Positions 37,876 through 46,513 of a stretch of DNA of 64,000 nucleotides are shown piece by piece (the first letter of the stretch is position 1; each line of letters opens with the position of its first letter). The translations under genes were made by a program, and so were the position numbers. This DNA is from Polyangiaceae bacterium (GTDB taxonomy: Bacteria; Myxococcota_A; Polyangia; Polyangiales; Polyangiaceae), in the NCBI GenBank assembly GCA_016715885.1, contig JADJXL010000028.1, positions 372,001-436,000 of the forward strand, given 5' to 3'. Under the pieces are notes generated by a model. It did not search any database, was not told the DNA's origin, and saw nothing but the letters and a program-made list of their open reading frames with translations.

Positions 37876-40158
37876 ATGACCATCGCGACATCTTCTCCCT
37901 CCACGATTCATTCGCCGTTTGTCGGAACCAACGTCCCGCGCGTGGACGGCTTGGCCAAAGTGACCGGACGAGCAGCGTACGTGGACGACATTCGTCCTGC
38001 GCCGGGCGAGCTCTTTGGCGCAACCGTGCGAAGCCCTTACGCGCGCGGCAATCTGCGCAGCGTGACGCTCGATCCAGCATTCGACTGGAGCGACGTGACC
38101 GTCGTGCGAGCAAGCGATCTCGCGGTGAACGAAGTGCAGTGCATTTCGGCCGAGCAGCCCATTCTTGCGAGCGATCGCATCGCTCACGCGTACGAGCCGA
38201 TCGTGCTTTTGGCATGCGCGGACAAACAGAAGCTCGCGCGCGCCATGCTCGCCGTGAAGCTCGACATCGAGCCGCTCGCGCCCGTTCTCGATCCGGAAGT
38301 GTCGCTCGCCAAGCGCGACGTCATCTGGGGCGACGACAACGTGCAGAAGCGTATCGCCATTACGAAGGGCAGCGCCGATGTGCCGGAGGAAGACGCGAGC
38401 CTTCGGGCGATCGACGCAGCGATTGCAGCATGCGCGGTGGTCGTGCACGGCAAGTATGCGACGCACCATCAAGAGCAGCTTTACATTGAACCGCAGGGCG
38501 TGATCGCGCATTGGGACGACGCGGGCGTACACGTCATTGGTTCCATCCAATGCCCTTATTATGTGCACAAAGCATTGGTGCATGCATTTGGTTTGCCCGG
38601 GGATCGCGTGCACGTGACCCAATCGGTGACAGGCGGCGGGTTTGGCGGCAAAGAAGAATATCCGTCGGTCATTGCGCTCCATGCGGCAATCTTGGCGAAA
38701 CACAGCGGCCAGCATGTGCGGATGATTTACGACCGCAAAGAAGACATCGAAGCGACGACGAAGAGGCATCCGGCAATATGCGAAATCACGTCGGGCTCGG
38801 ATGCGGACGGCACCCTGCGAGCGCTAAAGATGCGGATTCTCATGGACGGCGGCGCCTACATGACGCTTTCGCCCGTGGTTTTGTCCCGCGGAGCGCTGCA
38901 TGCGTCCGGCGCGTATCGCTGGCAAGACGTGCGTATCGATGCATTCGCGGTCGCGACGAATACGCCGCCCAATGGAGCGTTTCGAGGATTCGGTGCGCCG
39001 CAAACGATATGGGCCATCGAACGGCACTTGGACCAGGTCGCTCAGAAAACGGGAAAAGACCCGGTCGAGCTGAAGCGGCAAAACATGCTGCACGAAGGCG
39101 ATACCACGGCGACGGGCCAAGTGCTCCGCGGGTCCGTGGGTATTGCGGAATGCGTCGAAAAAGCTCTTGCCTCGAGCGAATATCAGAAAAAACGTTTGGC
39201 AGGACCCACCATTCGCGGACGCACGGCACGAGGCATCGGCGCGAGCATTTTCATGCACGGCGCGGGTTTCACGGGAGCCGGTGAAAACATGTTGAAAGGC
39301 CGCGTAGCGGTCGATTTGCTCCCGGGCGGAAGGCTCAACATTCGCACGGCCTCCACGGATATCGGCCAAGGCACGGAGACGGTATTTCGTCAAATGGTGG
39401 CAGATGCCGCCGGCGTTGAATTGGATGCCGTCGATTTCACCGTTCCTTCGACGACGCACGTGCCGGATTCCGGACCCACCGTTGCATCACGCACGGTCAT
39501 GGTCGTGGGCTCCATCGTCGAGCGCGCTGCGAAAGAAGTTGCTGCTCGTGTTCACGCCGAACAAGAAAAGGGTGGCGGCGGTTTCGCCGAAGCCGCCGAT
39601 AGGCTCCTCGCGCGAGAAGAAACCGTCACGGCGCTCGTTCAATACCATCATCCGGATTGGGTGAAGTGGGACGATAAAACCTACAAAGGCGACGCATACC
39701 CCGTCTACGGATATGCGTGCGACGTCGCCGAAGTCGAAGTGGATCTCGATACCTTCGAGGTCACGGTGCTCGGATTCTGGAGCGCCACCGACGTGGGCAA
39801 AGCCATTCATCCCATCATGTGCAAAGGCCAAATCGAAGGCGGAAGCTTGCAAGCCATCGGCTGGGCGCTTTGGGAAAACGTCGTTTGGAAAGACGGCAAG
39901 ATCCTCAATCCCCGAATGACGAATTACATCATCCCCACGGCGCTCGATGCGCCTCCCTTCCACGTCGATATCGTCGAAGCGCCGTATGCGTACGGCCCTG
40001 GAGGTGGCGCAAAGGGCGTTGGCGAATTGCCAATGGACGGAGGCGCACCAGCCATTGCGGCAGCCATCGAACATGCAACGGGCATTGCCGCACATGATTT
40101 GCCATTGCTCCCCGAGCAACTCTTGGCGCTGCACGTCGCACGACAGGCTCGAGTTTAG
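37876..40158 (+). CDS. Xanthine dehydrogenase-family molybdopterin-binding subunit
   Basis: 760 aa from ATG 37876 (TTG 37864 is in frame). Matches the large subunit of xanthine dehydrogenase-type hydroxylases: VDGLAKVTGRAAYVDD at the N-terminus, GGGFGGKEE, GAFRGFGAPQ and the C-terminal GAKGVGELP, whose glutamate is the conserved catalytic base. The GAFRGFG motif separates it from CO dehydrogenase CoxL. The substrate is not determined; a purine, aldehyde or N-heterocycle is possible. Separate 2Fe-2S and FAD subunit genes follow, with glyoxalase I in between. Confidence 0.92.
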   Translation: MTIATSSPSTIHSPFVGTNVPRVDGLAKVTGRAAYVDDIRPAPGELFGATVRSPYARGNLRSVTLDPAFDWSDVTVVRASDLAVNEVQCISAEQPILASDRIAHAYEPIVLLACADKQKLARAMLAVKLDIEPLAPVLDPEVSLAKRDVIWGDDNVQKRIAITKGSADVPEEDASLRAIDAAIAACAVVVHGKYATHHQEQLYIEPQGVIAHWDDAGVHVIGSIQCPYYVHKALVHAFGLPGDRVHVTQSVTGGGFGGKEEYPSVIALHAAILAKHSGQHVRMIYDRKEDIEATTKRHPAICEITSGSDADGTLRALKMRILMDGGAYMTLSPVVLSRGALHASGAYRWQDVRIDAFAVATNTPPNGAFRGFGAPQTIWAIERHLDQVAQKTGKDPVELKRQNMLHEGDTTATGQVLRGSVGIAECVEKALASSEYQKKRLAGPTIRGRTARGIGASIFMHGAGFTGAGENMLKGRVAVDLLPGGRLNIRTASTDIGQGTETVFRQMVADAAGVELDAVDFTVPSTTHVPDSGPTVASRTVMVVGSIVERAAKEVAARVHAEQEKGGGGFAEAADRLLAREETVTALVQYHHPDWVKWDDKTYKGDAYPVYGYACDVAEVEVDLDTFEVTVLGFWSATDVGKAIHPIMCKGQIEGGSLQAIGWALWENVVWKDGKILNPRMTNYIIPTALDAPPFHVDIVEAPYAYGPGGGAKGVGELPMDGGAPAIAAAIEHATGIAAHDLPLLPEQLLALHVARQARV

Positions 40159-40185
40159 CGGACGAATTTCGAGGAGAACGATATC

Positions 40186-40578
40186 ATGCGCATTCTGCAC
40201 ACCATGCTCCGCGTCGGCGATCTCGACAGGTCGCTCGCTTTTTACACCGAAGTCCTCGGCATGCGCCTTTTGCGCAAACGCGACTATCCCGAAGGACGAT
40301 TCACGCTCGCATTCCTCGGTTACGGTGACGAAGATTCGACCGCCGTTTTGGAATTGACACACAATTGGGACACGAAGTCGTACGACCTCGGCAATGGTTT
40401 CGGCCACATCGCCATTGCCGTGCCCGATGCGTACAAGGCTTGTGCCGACGTCAAAGCGCGCGGGGGCAAGGTGACGCGCGAAGCGGGGCCGATGAAACAC
40501 GGCACGACGGTGATTGCGTTCGTCGAAGATCCGGATGGATACAAAATTGAATTCATTCAGCGCAAGGTGGAGGAATAG
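40186..40578 (+). CDS. gloA: Lactoylglutathione lyase (glyoxalase I)
   Basis: 130 aa, standard length. All four metal ligands known from the E. coli enzyme are present at the same residue numbers: H5, E56, H74, E122. The enzyme converts the hemithioacetal of methylglyoxal and glutathione into S-lactoylglutathione. The Ni/Co-type (short) form is indicated by the length and lack of the loop insertions of zinc enzymes. It sits 28 bp behind the molybdenum subunit and 3 bp before the 2Fe-2S subunit, so it is part of the hydroxylase operon. This suggests a link to an aldehyde-generating process, by inference. Confidence 0.93.
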   Translation: MRILHTMLRVGDLDRSLAFYTEVLGMRLLRKRDYPEGRFTLAFLGYGDEDSTAVLELTHNWDTKSYDLGNGFGHIAIAVPDAYKACADVKARGGKVTREAGPMKHGTTVIAFVEDPDGYKIEFIQRKVEE

Positions 40579-40581
40579 CCC

Positions 40582-41061
40582 TTGAAGATCAGCTTGAACG
40601 TCAATGGGCAATCGCGCGAGGTCGACCTTCCGCCGCTCGTCCGGCTGCTCGATGCATTGCGTGGTCCACTGGGCCTCACGGGCACGAAGGAAGGCTGCGG
40701 CGAAGGCGAATGCGGCTCGTGCACGGTATTGCTCGATGGAGTGCCCGTGAATGCGTGCCTGGTTTCGATTGGGCAATGCGAAGGGCGCACGGTGACGACC
40801 GTCGAGGGGTTGCCCGATACGGTACGAAAAGGCCCGCTTGCGCAATGCTTCATCGATCACGGCGGCGCTCAATGCGGCATTTGCACGCCGGGCATTCTCG
40901 TGAGCGCCGAAGCGCTGCTCGGACGGCGTCCCGATCCGACGGATGCCGAAATACGCGAAGCCATTGCGGGCAATCTTTGCCGCTGCACGGGATATCAACG
41001 CATCGTAGAAAGCGTGCTCGAAGCAGCCAAACAACGTCGCGAGAGCGGAGGTGCGGCGTGA
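40582..41061 (+). CDS. 2Fe-2S subunit of molybdenum hydroxylase
   Basis: 159 aa from TTG 40582. Eight cysteines fit the two 2Fe-2S clusters of the xanthine dehydrogenase small subunit: C39, C44, C47, C59 (plant-type domain, GCGEGECGSC) and C98, C101, C133, C135 (helical domain, CGICTPG and LCRCTGY). TTG is the only plausible start before the conserved MKISLNVNG; a GGAGG box lies at the end of gloA. Its stop overlaps the GTG start of the FAD subunit gene (GTGA). Confidence 0.92.
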   Translation: MKISLNVNGQSREVDLPPLVRLLDALRGPLGLTGTKEGCGEGECGSCTVLLDGVPVNACLVSIGQCEGRTVTTVEGLPDTVRKGPLAQCFIDHGGAQCGICTPGILVSAEALLGRRPDPTDAEIREAIAGNLCRCTGYQRIVESVLEAAKQRRESGGAA

Positions 41062-41954
41062 CTGTCGCGGATCTCTCCCTTTACGACATGAAGCGAGCGG
41101 AATCGCTCGACATGCTTTGCTCGGTCGTCGCCGAACGTCATGCACGCGGCGAATCGACGGTGCTGCTGGCAGGAGGCACGGATTGGGTCGTCGAACAGGA
41201 AATGCGACGTCCGTTCGATAAAGGACAAACTCTACCGCTCGTCGTGGACATTTCGCGTCTCGACGAATTGCGGGGCATTTCATTTTCACGCGGTTTGCTC
41301 CGCGTTGGCGCGGCCACGACGTACCTCGAAATGCGCCGGCATCCCGATATCTTGACGCGCGCCCCGATGCTCGAACGCATGGCCAGCGAACTTGGTGCAA
41401 TCCAAATTCAAGCGCGCGGAACGCTGGGCGGCAATCTCGCGACGGCATCGCCGGCAGCCGATGGAGTTGCAGCGCTCGCAGCTTATGATGCAACGATCGT
41501 CGTGCGCAGTGTGCGAGGCGAACGGAAGATTCCATTTTCGCAATTGCAGACGGGGTACAAGCAGGGCACTCGAGCGCCCGACGAAGTGATCGTCGCCGTG
41601 GAAATGGCGCTTCCCGGCGAAGGAACGCCGTGGTTGTGGCGCAAAGTGGGCACGCGTCGAGCGCAAGCGATATCCAAAATGGCGCTTGCAGCCATTGCGG
41701 TTCGATCGGACGAACGCGTCGTGCGATTTGGCCTCGGAATGGCATCGGTCGCGCCGGTGACGGCAACCTTGCCCAATACGCGGGCGCTCGTGCTTTCCAA
41801 ACCACTATCGGAAATCTCGGCCAGCGAGCTCGATAGGGCCGTGCTTTCGGATATTTCGCCCATCGACGATGTTCGCTCGACCGGCGATTATCGCAAGCAC
41901 GTTGCCTTGGCCATCGTGCGCGGTTTCGTGCGTGATCTCGGCGCTCCGGTATGA
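41058..41954 (+). CDS. FAD-binding subunit of molybdenum hydroxylase
   Basis: 298 aa from GTG 41058. Residues show the FAD-binding PCMH motifs LLAGGTDWVVEQ near residue 34 and IQARGTLGGNLATASPAADG near 115-135, then a C-terminal CO-dehydrogenase-flavoprotein-like domain. It passes electrons from the iron-sulphur subunit to an acceptor. The long open frame beginning at 40710 is an artefact of the overlapping gene. Its stop overlaps the ATG of the acetyltransferase gene, so translation is coupled through the last genes of the operon. Confidence 0.9.
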   Translation: MTVADLSLYDMKRAESLDMLCSVVAERHARGESTVLLAGGTDWVVEQEMRRPFDKGQTLPLVVDISRLDELRGISFSRGLLRVGAATTYLEMRRHPDILTRAPMLERMASELGAIQIQARGTLGGNLATASPAADGVAALAAYDATIVVRSVRGERKIPFSQLQTGYKQGTRAPDEVIVAVEMALPGEGTPWLWRKVGTRRAQAISKMALAAIAVRSDERVVRFGLGMASVAPVTATLPNTRALVLSKPLSEISASELDRAVLSDISPIDDVRSTGDYRKHVALAIVRGFVRDLGAPV

Positions 41955-42469
41955 ATTCTCCCGCATTTGCGTTTCGTCCCATTCGTCCAGACGACGACGC
42001 AGCCATTGCCTCCATCATTCGCACGGTGATGCCCGAATTTGGCGCGGACGGCCCCGGTTTTGCCATTCACGACCCGGAAGTGAATGGCATGAGCGCGGCT
42101 TACGGAACTCCTCGTAGTGCCTATTTCGTCGTCGAAGTGAATGGTCGCATCGTGGGCGGCGCAGGAATCGCTCCGCTTCAAGGCGCCGATGAAGGAACCG
42201 CCGAGCTACGCAAGATGTACTTTTTGCCGGAGGCTCGAGGGATAGGCGCCGGAAGCGCGCTCTTGCGCCATGTCCTGGGTGTCGCAAAAAACCTTGGGTT
42301 TGTCCGCGTGTACCTGGAAACACTCACCGGCATGGACGCCGCGCAGCGTCTTTACGAACATTTGGGCTTTCGCCGCATCGACAAACAGCTCGGATGCACC
42401 GGCCACTTTGGATGCAATCGGTTTTACATGCTCGACTTCGAACGCGACGACGCCGGGCAACGAGCGTAG
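41951..42469 (+). CDS. GNAT-family N-acetyltransferase
   Basis: 172 aa with the GNAT core: acceptor strand motif, MYFLPEARGIGAGSALLRHV carrying the pyrophosphate-binding RGIGAG loop, and a downstream AAQRLYEHLGFRRI segment. It transfers an acetyl group from acetyl-CoA to an unidentified amine. The start overlaps the stop of the FAD subunit (ATGA), so it is the last gene of the operon. A function in metabolism of the hydroxylase product is possible but unsupported. Confidence 0.88.
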   Translation: MNSPAFAFRPIRPDDDAAIASIIRTVMPEFGADGPGFAIHDPEVNGMSAAYGTPRSAYFVVEVNGRIVGGAGIAPLQGADEGTAELRKMYFLPEARGIGAGSALLRHVLGVAKNLGFVRVYLETLTGMDAAQRLYEHLGFRRIDKQLGCTGHFGCNRFYMLDFERDDAGQRA

Positions 42470-42611
42470 TCGACTTCACCAACAAACTTTTTTTACGAAA
42501 CCACGCAACTGAGCTCCCGCTCGAAACGATGGACGTAAGCATGGTGGGCGTTTCGCGAGCGCGCCTGGCCGTGTTTACGTCTTTTGGCTCGCAGAGAGTT
42601 CGGGAAGCATC

Positions 42612-43406
42612 ATGTTTCAGGCCTACGTTCGCCGGATCCCTCGCGTGAATCTTTCGGGTGCAATCGCGCTGGGTCGCGCGCTTTTGGCGGCGACGGATCT
42701 CCTCCCGCGTTTGTCAGAACCGGTTTTGCGCGCAAAACGATTGCTCGCTTCGCGCCTGGATAGCCTCACGGCGGCCACACGAGGACACGCGCCTTATTTC
42801 CACGACCAGCGGTCGCCCATCGCGCTTGCAGGACGTAACCTCGATGCAAATTGGGTCGCACTGCACGATTTCCTCGAAGCCCTTGCGGCATTGCCCGCGC
42901 ATTGCAGCGCAGCTCGGAGCGCCGTGGAAGCGCTCGTGGGCATTTTTCCAAACGGATTCGAGCTGGTGCGGCCTCCACCGCTGCTCGAATGGGCGGAATC
43001 CGAAGCGCGGCTCGGTCGTATCGACCTGGGTGGTTTCGAGGCAACACTGCGAGCGATCGGCGGAGGACCGTTTGTCGAGGCCATTCGCGAGGCGCATGCA
43101 GCGTACGGACGGGCGCTCGGAAATGCCGAGGGTGGAGCATGGTCATCTCGGGCCATCAAACGCAGCCTCGATGCGTCGGTATTGGCCATTCACGCGTACG
43201 TGACGTGCGTGATCGCCGAGCTTTGCGATGGCGACCCCGAATCCACGGCGCATTTGCACGCGCTGCTCGCACCGCTGGATTTCGTGCAAAGCTGCATGGA
43301 TGCGCGTTCGTCGTTCTTCGAAGAAACGCTCGAAGCTCACCCGCCTCCCCCGCCGATTCGGTTCGACGAATGGAACGACGACGAACCGCTAGCGCTCGCG
43401 GTTTGA
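42612..43406 (+). CDS. Hypothetical helical protein
   Basis: 264 aa, cytoplasmic, mostly alpha-helical with repeated Ala/Leu-rich segments and a short proline run near the C-terminus. No recognised domain, signal peptide or membrane segment. A GGGAAG box lies close to the ATG. It is separated from the GNAT gene by 142 bp and is convergent with the 124-aa gene at 43449, with a perfect palindrome between them. The name cannot be refined from sequence. Confidence 0.7.
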   Translation: MFQAYVRRIPRVNLSGAIALGRALLAATDLLPRLSEPVLRAKRLLASRLDSLTAATRGHAPYFHDQRSPIALAGRNLDANWVALHDFLEALAALPAHCSAARSAVEALVGIFPNGFELVRPPPLLEWAESEARLGRIDLGGFEATLRAIGGGPFVEAIREAHAAYGRALGNAEGGAWSSRAIKRSLDASVLAIHAYVTCVIAELCDGDPESTAHLHALLAPLDFVQSCMDARSSFFEETLEAHPPPPPIRFDEWNDDEPLALAV

Positions 43407-43412
43407 CCTGTA

Positions 43413-43430
43413 ACGTTTGACGTCAAACGT
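43413..43430. promoter_or_regulatory. Perfect 18-bp palindrome
   Basis: ACGTTTGACGTCAAACGT reads the same on both strands, without a spacer. It lies seven bases after the stop of the 264-aa gene and could serve as a protein-binding site or as part of a bidirectional terminator; it overlaps the start of the next inverted repeat. Confidence 0.6.
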
Positions 43431-43482
43431 GTTTGCCCAAGGGCGGCGTCAGGGTTTTTCTTTGTCGTCTTGGGCAAACACG
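43428..43482. terminator. Inverted repeat, 14-bp arms, candidate bidirectional terminator
   Basis: CGTGTTTGCCCAAG (43428-43441) and CTTGGGCAAACACG (43469-43482) are perfect reverse complements separated by 27 bases. The right arm lies inside the 3' end of the 124-aa gene. Location between convergent genes supports a terminator, although no run of T follows. Confidence 0.4.
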
Positions 43483-43823
43483 CGCCGGATGGCTTCTTCG
43501 CGCCCACGGCGAGCTTCCTTGCGGGCGCTGATGAGAGCTTCGATGGCGAGGTTCGTCTCGACGTCGTCGACGAGCTCGTCGGCGGCGATCTTGGCGAGCG
43601 CTTCGATCCTCGCACCAAAGCGCTCCTTCAACCGAGCCTTGACGGCGTCCTTGACGAGCTCGCGAAACGCATCACGGGCGACACCAGCAGCTTCGCCGTA
43701 GAGGACCTGCGATATTTCGAGGTCCAAGAAATCGGTGCCCGGCGGACCATCTTTGCCACCTCGTCCACCTTGACGATCGTCACGTCGTGACTCCGGCGGC
43801 CCTTCCTTGTGTCGATCTTGCAT
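43449..43823 (-). CDS. Hypothetical helical protein, charged
   Basis: 124 aa. The N-terminal 35 residues are Arg/Gly/Asp/Lys-rich and look disordered; the rest is amphipathic helix (for example VKDAVKARLKERFGARIEALAKIAADEL). No signal peptide or catalytic motif. It is convergent with the 264-aa gene and next to the TerB-like gene on the same strand. It could bind a partner through its helical part; no assignment is made. Confidence 0.65.
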   Translation of the reverse strand: MQDRHKEGPPESRRDDRQGGRGGKDGPPGTDFLDLEISQVLYGEAAGVARDAFRELVKDAVKARLKERFGARIEALAKIAADELVDDVETNLAIEALISARKEARRGREEAIRRVFAQDDKEKP

Positions 43824-43903
43824 ATCGCCTCCGAGCTCCGATCGTAGCGACCCACAGGCGGCTCAGGAAGAGCCGCTCGCGCGGTGCGTGGCGTCGTTTG
43901 AGA

Positions 43904-44287
43904 TCAAAGCAAGTTCAAGAACCGCTTGGCGCGCTCTTCCGCGAGGCCAATGAGACCTTGGGCTTCCTGATCGGGAATCTCCAGCGTCTTGCACATTTTG
44001 CCGATGAAATCTTTTTCGGCTTCGTGCTGCTCGCCATCGACGTACGTGAGGAGCACGGCGTGTTGCAAAAGCACGCGGCGATCATCGGCATTGAGATCGA
44101 AGATGGGCATGTCGTCGAGCGATCGCTTCTGACCCGCGTAGTCTCGAATCTCCTTCGCCTCTTCGTCGGATGCTTCGAACGCGGCGATGAGCGCGTCGAC
44201 CATCTCTTTTTCGGCATCGGCAAAGGTGCCGTCGGCCCAAGCGACACTCACGAGCGACTTCAGAACCGCCATGTTTTCTTCACGCAT
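43904..44287 (-). CDS. TerB-like protein
   Basis: 127 aa from ATG 44287 (GTG 44317 is in frame and neither has a good ribosome binding site). The sequence matches the TerB/tellurite-resistance-associated helical fold: LKSLVSVAWADGTFADAEKEMV and a second similar half (LTYVDGEQHEAEKDFIGKM), both with the acidic DG-x(5-8)-E pattern thought to bind metal. TerB-family domains occur widely outside tellurite operons. No other ter gene is nearby, so the role here is unknown. Confidence 0.75.
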   Translation of the reverse strand: MREENMAVLKSLVSVAWADGTFADAEKEMVDALIAAFEASDEEAKEIRDYAGQKRSLDDMPIFDLNADDRRVLLQHAVLLTYVDGEQHEAEKDFIGKMCKTLEIPDQEAQGLIGLAEERAKRFLNLL

Positions 44288-44427
44288 GGCGGCGATTTTT
44301 GCCGGTTTACGCTGCACACGTCAAGTATCGTCGCCAAGCACGAGCGCGACACATAGCCGCAACCAAACGCACGGTCACGAGCGCTCGACGCACGCCGCTT
44401 TTGGCCGCTACTTTACGCCCGTCGCGC

Positions 44428-44829
44428 ATGACGTCCTCCGATTTTCCGTCAGCACTTTCCGTGCATCACGTGGCCGTGGTCGTCGCCAACCTCGAACGCG
44501 CCGAGCAATTTTACGTCGGCGTGCTGGGGCTGCGCGTGATTCGCCGTTGGGACGATGCTGAAGCGCGTCCACGATCGATTTGGTGCGAGCTTGCCGCGGG
44601 CGCTTTCTTGGCGATTGAACGGGCCGAGGTCGAAGGGCCGAAGCGCAATGAGTTGGCGCCCGGATTTCACTGCGTCGCGCTGGGCATACGTCCGGACGAA
44701 CGTGAGAAATGGCGCGAGCGGCTCGAGCGAGCAGGCGTGGCGGTGTTTCGCGAGAGCGCGTACACGCTGTACGTGCGCGATCCGGACGGGAACATCGTGG
44801 GGCTGAGCCATTTTCCGGACGAGCGCTAG
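44428..44829 (+). CDS. VOC-family (glyoxalase/bleomycin-resistance-like) protein
   Basis: 133 aa from ATG 44428. Paired beta-alpha-beta-beta-beta modules typical of the vicinal oxygen chelate superfamily begin with VHHVAVVVANLERAEQFY and end with YVRDPDGNIVGL, the latter carrying the C-terminal acidic metal-site region. The substrate is not predictable. It is divergent from the TerB-like gene. The open frame back to 44299 overlaps that gene and is unlikely. Confidence 0.85.
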   Translation: MTSSDFPSALSVHHVAVVVANLERAEQFYVGVLGLRVIRRWDDAEARPRSIWCELAAGAFLAIERAEVEGPKRNELAPGFHCVALGIRPDEREKWRERLERAGVAVFRESAYTLYVRDPDGNIVGLSHFPDER

Positions 44830-44859
44830 AGCGCCGTTCAGTTTGGAACAAGGGCCAAC

Positions 44860-44923
44860 GGGGGGGGGGGGGGCGCCCGGCCCGCCCGGGGGGGGGGCGG
44901 AGAAAAACAGGGGGGGGGGGCGG
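44860..44923. other. Three long G tracts, possible assembly artefact or G-quadruplex
   Basis: Runs of 14, 10 and 11 G occur at 44860-44873, 44888-44897 and 44910-44920 within a 187-bp gap between two co-directional genes. Between them lie GC-rich palindromic pieces (GCGCCC, GGGCCC-like). Such runs may form G-quadruplexes, but long G runs are also a typical artefact of some sequencing chemistries; coding function is not expected. Confidence 0.6.
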
Positions 44924-45016
44924 GCCCCACGCTCGCGAGCGCGTCCCACGCGCGCGAAGCGAGCCTGCAAATCTTGGCCTGGATTCAGACTGAACGAGCG
45001 CTAGAAGAGTTTTTCC

Positions 45017-45916
45017 ATGGCGGAATTGTCGCATCAGCGCGTGCGTTTCGTGGCGCGTCCGGAAGACGCAGGCCTGCGCCTCGATCAAGTGCTCGCAGCC
45101 AACGTCGCCGGGCTCAGTCGGCGCAAAGCGCGTGTGCTCATCGATCTGGGCGGCGTGTTTCTCGATGGCGCTCGCGTCAAGATCGCGGGCAAAGCAATTC
45201 GGCCCGGACAAACCATCATCGCGCACCTCGGCGGAGCGCTCGAACGGGCGACGAAAGAGGTCGGCACGGCGGCACGAGCGCGGGACGATGCAGCGCTGCC
45301 CGCGTATCGCATCGTGCACGACGAGGAAGACTTCGTGGTCGTGGACAAACCCGCCGGGCTGCTCACGGCACCGACGCCGGAGAGCGATCGAGGGAACCTG
45401 TTCGATCTGTTGCGACGAACGCTTGGACAAACTCTCTTTTTGGTGCATCGCCTCGACCTGGAAACGAGCGGTCTCGTGGTGTTCGCTCGGACGGAGGCGG
45501 CCAATCGCGTCTTGTCTGAGCGCATTCGCGTGCACGATTTCGAGCGGCAATACTTAGCGGTGTTGCGAGAGCAGGTTTCGTGGGACAAACGCACGGTGGA
45601 TCATCCGGTTGCGGGAAAACGCGCGGTGAGCCACTTCGACGTGGTCGAGCGGTTCGTCCAAGGAGCGACGCTCGTGCGCGTGCGCTTGGAAACGGGCCGC
45701 ACGCATCAGATCCGTTTGCACGGGCAGCACGAAGGGCACCCTGTGCTGGGAGATCGCAAATACGGAAGCGTGTCGGCGATGGATCCGCCGAGGCTTGCGC
45801 TTCATGCGACGAAACTCGGCTTTGCGCACCCTCGCACAGGAGTGGCCGTAAGCTGGGAAAGCCCGCTTCCGGAGGACCTAGACGCGTGGATCGAGCGGCT
45901 ACGCGCGAATACGTGA
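45017..45916 (+). CDS. RluA-family pseudouridine synthase
   Basis: 299 aa. N-terminal S4 RNA-binding domain (about 18-70), then the RluA catalytic core with HRLDLETSG (144-152); D147 is the predicted catalytic aspartate. The family converts specific uridines in 23S rRNA or tRNA to pseudouridine. The C-terminal GRTHQIRLHG segment is also typical. ATG 45017 follows a short AT-rich stretch without a strong ribosome binding site. The target site cannot be inferred from sequence alone. Confidence 0.9.
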   Translation: MAELSHQRVRFVARPEDAGLRLDQVLAANVAGLSRRKARVLIDLGGVFLDGARVKIAGKAIRPGQTIIAHLGGALERATKEVGTAARARDDAALPAYRIVHDEEDFVVVDKPAGLLTAPTPESDRGNLFDLLRRTLGQTLFLVHRLDLETSGLVVFARTEAANRVLSERIRVHDFERQYLAVLREQVSWDKRTVDHPVAGKRAVSHFDVVERFVQGATLVRVRLETGRTHQIRLHGQHEGHPVLGDRKYGSVSAMDPPRLALHATKLGFAHPRTGVAVSWESPLPEDLDAWIERLRANT

Positions 45917-45973
45917 GCAGGCGCGAGATTCGAGCAGCAAGCTCGGCGTGCTCATGGCATCCTGGATGTCGTC

Positions 45974-46507
45974 ATGGGGAGCCGTTTTGCTTGGTCCGCA
46001 ATGATGACGATGATCGTGGCGGCGCTCTTCGCGAGCGCTTGCACGCGTTACGAGCTTGCGCCGCGTGATACGGCGCCAGCGACGACGTTCGACGCATTGC
46101 CTGCGAACGTCGGACAAATTTGCGTCGTTCGTCCGCATAACGTTGCGCTGCTCGTCCCGGCGGTCGTACGGGACAATCGGCAGCTCGTGGGGATGACCAA
46201 GGGGCCTTCGTGGTTTTGTTGGTTTGCCGAGCCCGGAATTCACAGAATCGTGACGCGTTATGGCGACGACATCGACGAAGACCTCGGGATGGATGAAATG
46301 ACAGATGCAGCTATTTTGGTGGAGCCCGGTGGGCGATATTATTTGCATCACGACGTGAGCAAAATTCTCACGATATCGGTGCGGTGGATTTTGGACACTG
46401 CCGAAGCCAATGCAATGATTGCCGAATGTGATTGGGTGGATCTCGTCGCGGCGCCTCCGGGAGAACGAATTCTCGGCCGCGGGGAAATCGTGCGCGCAGC
46501 GCGCTAA
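45974..46507 (+). CDS. Lipoprotein, DUF2846-like
   Basis: 177 aa. Signal peptide with lipobox FASAC (C23). The mature part, including ICVVRPHN and a beta-rich middle, resembles small DUF2846 lipoproteins. A short acidic stretch (DDIDEDLGMDEM) precedes the C-terminal domain. It is co-directional with the RluA gene 57 bp upstream and convergent with the membrane protein gene at 46514, with only six bases between stops. Function unknown. Confidence 0.72.
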   Translation: MGSRFAWSAMMTMIVAALFASACTRYELAPRDTAPATTFDALPANVGQICVVRPHNVALLVPAVVRDNRQLVGMTKGPSWFCWFAEPGIHRIVTRYGDDIDEDLGMDEMTDAAILVEPGGRYYLHHDVSKILTISVRWILDTAEANAMIAECDWVDLVAAPPGERILGRGEIVRAAR

Positions 46508-46513
46508 ATGGCA

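Noticed and set aside
37585..38769. 394-codon open frame on the minus strand
   Set aside because: Mirror of the ADP-ribosylglycohydrolase and hydroxylase genes; composition not protein-like.
37876..40158. CO dehydrogenase large subunit (CoxL)
   Set aside because: The active-site loop has the GAFRGFG form of xanthine dehydrogenase-type enzymes, not the AYxCSFR motif of form I CoxL.
39487..42066. 859-codon open frame on the minus strand
   Set aside because: It lies antisense to the molybdenum-subunit, gloA, 2Fe-2S and FAD genes, is Arg/Pro/Ala-rich without domains, and arises from codon bias of GC-rich genes.
43904..44287. Tellurite resistance operon
   Set aside because: Only a TerB-like gene is present; no terA, terC, terD or terZ relatives are nearby.
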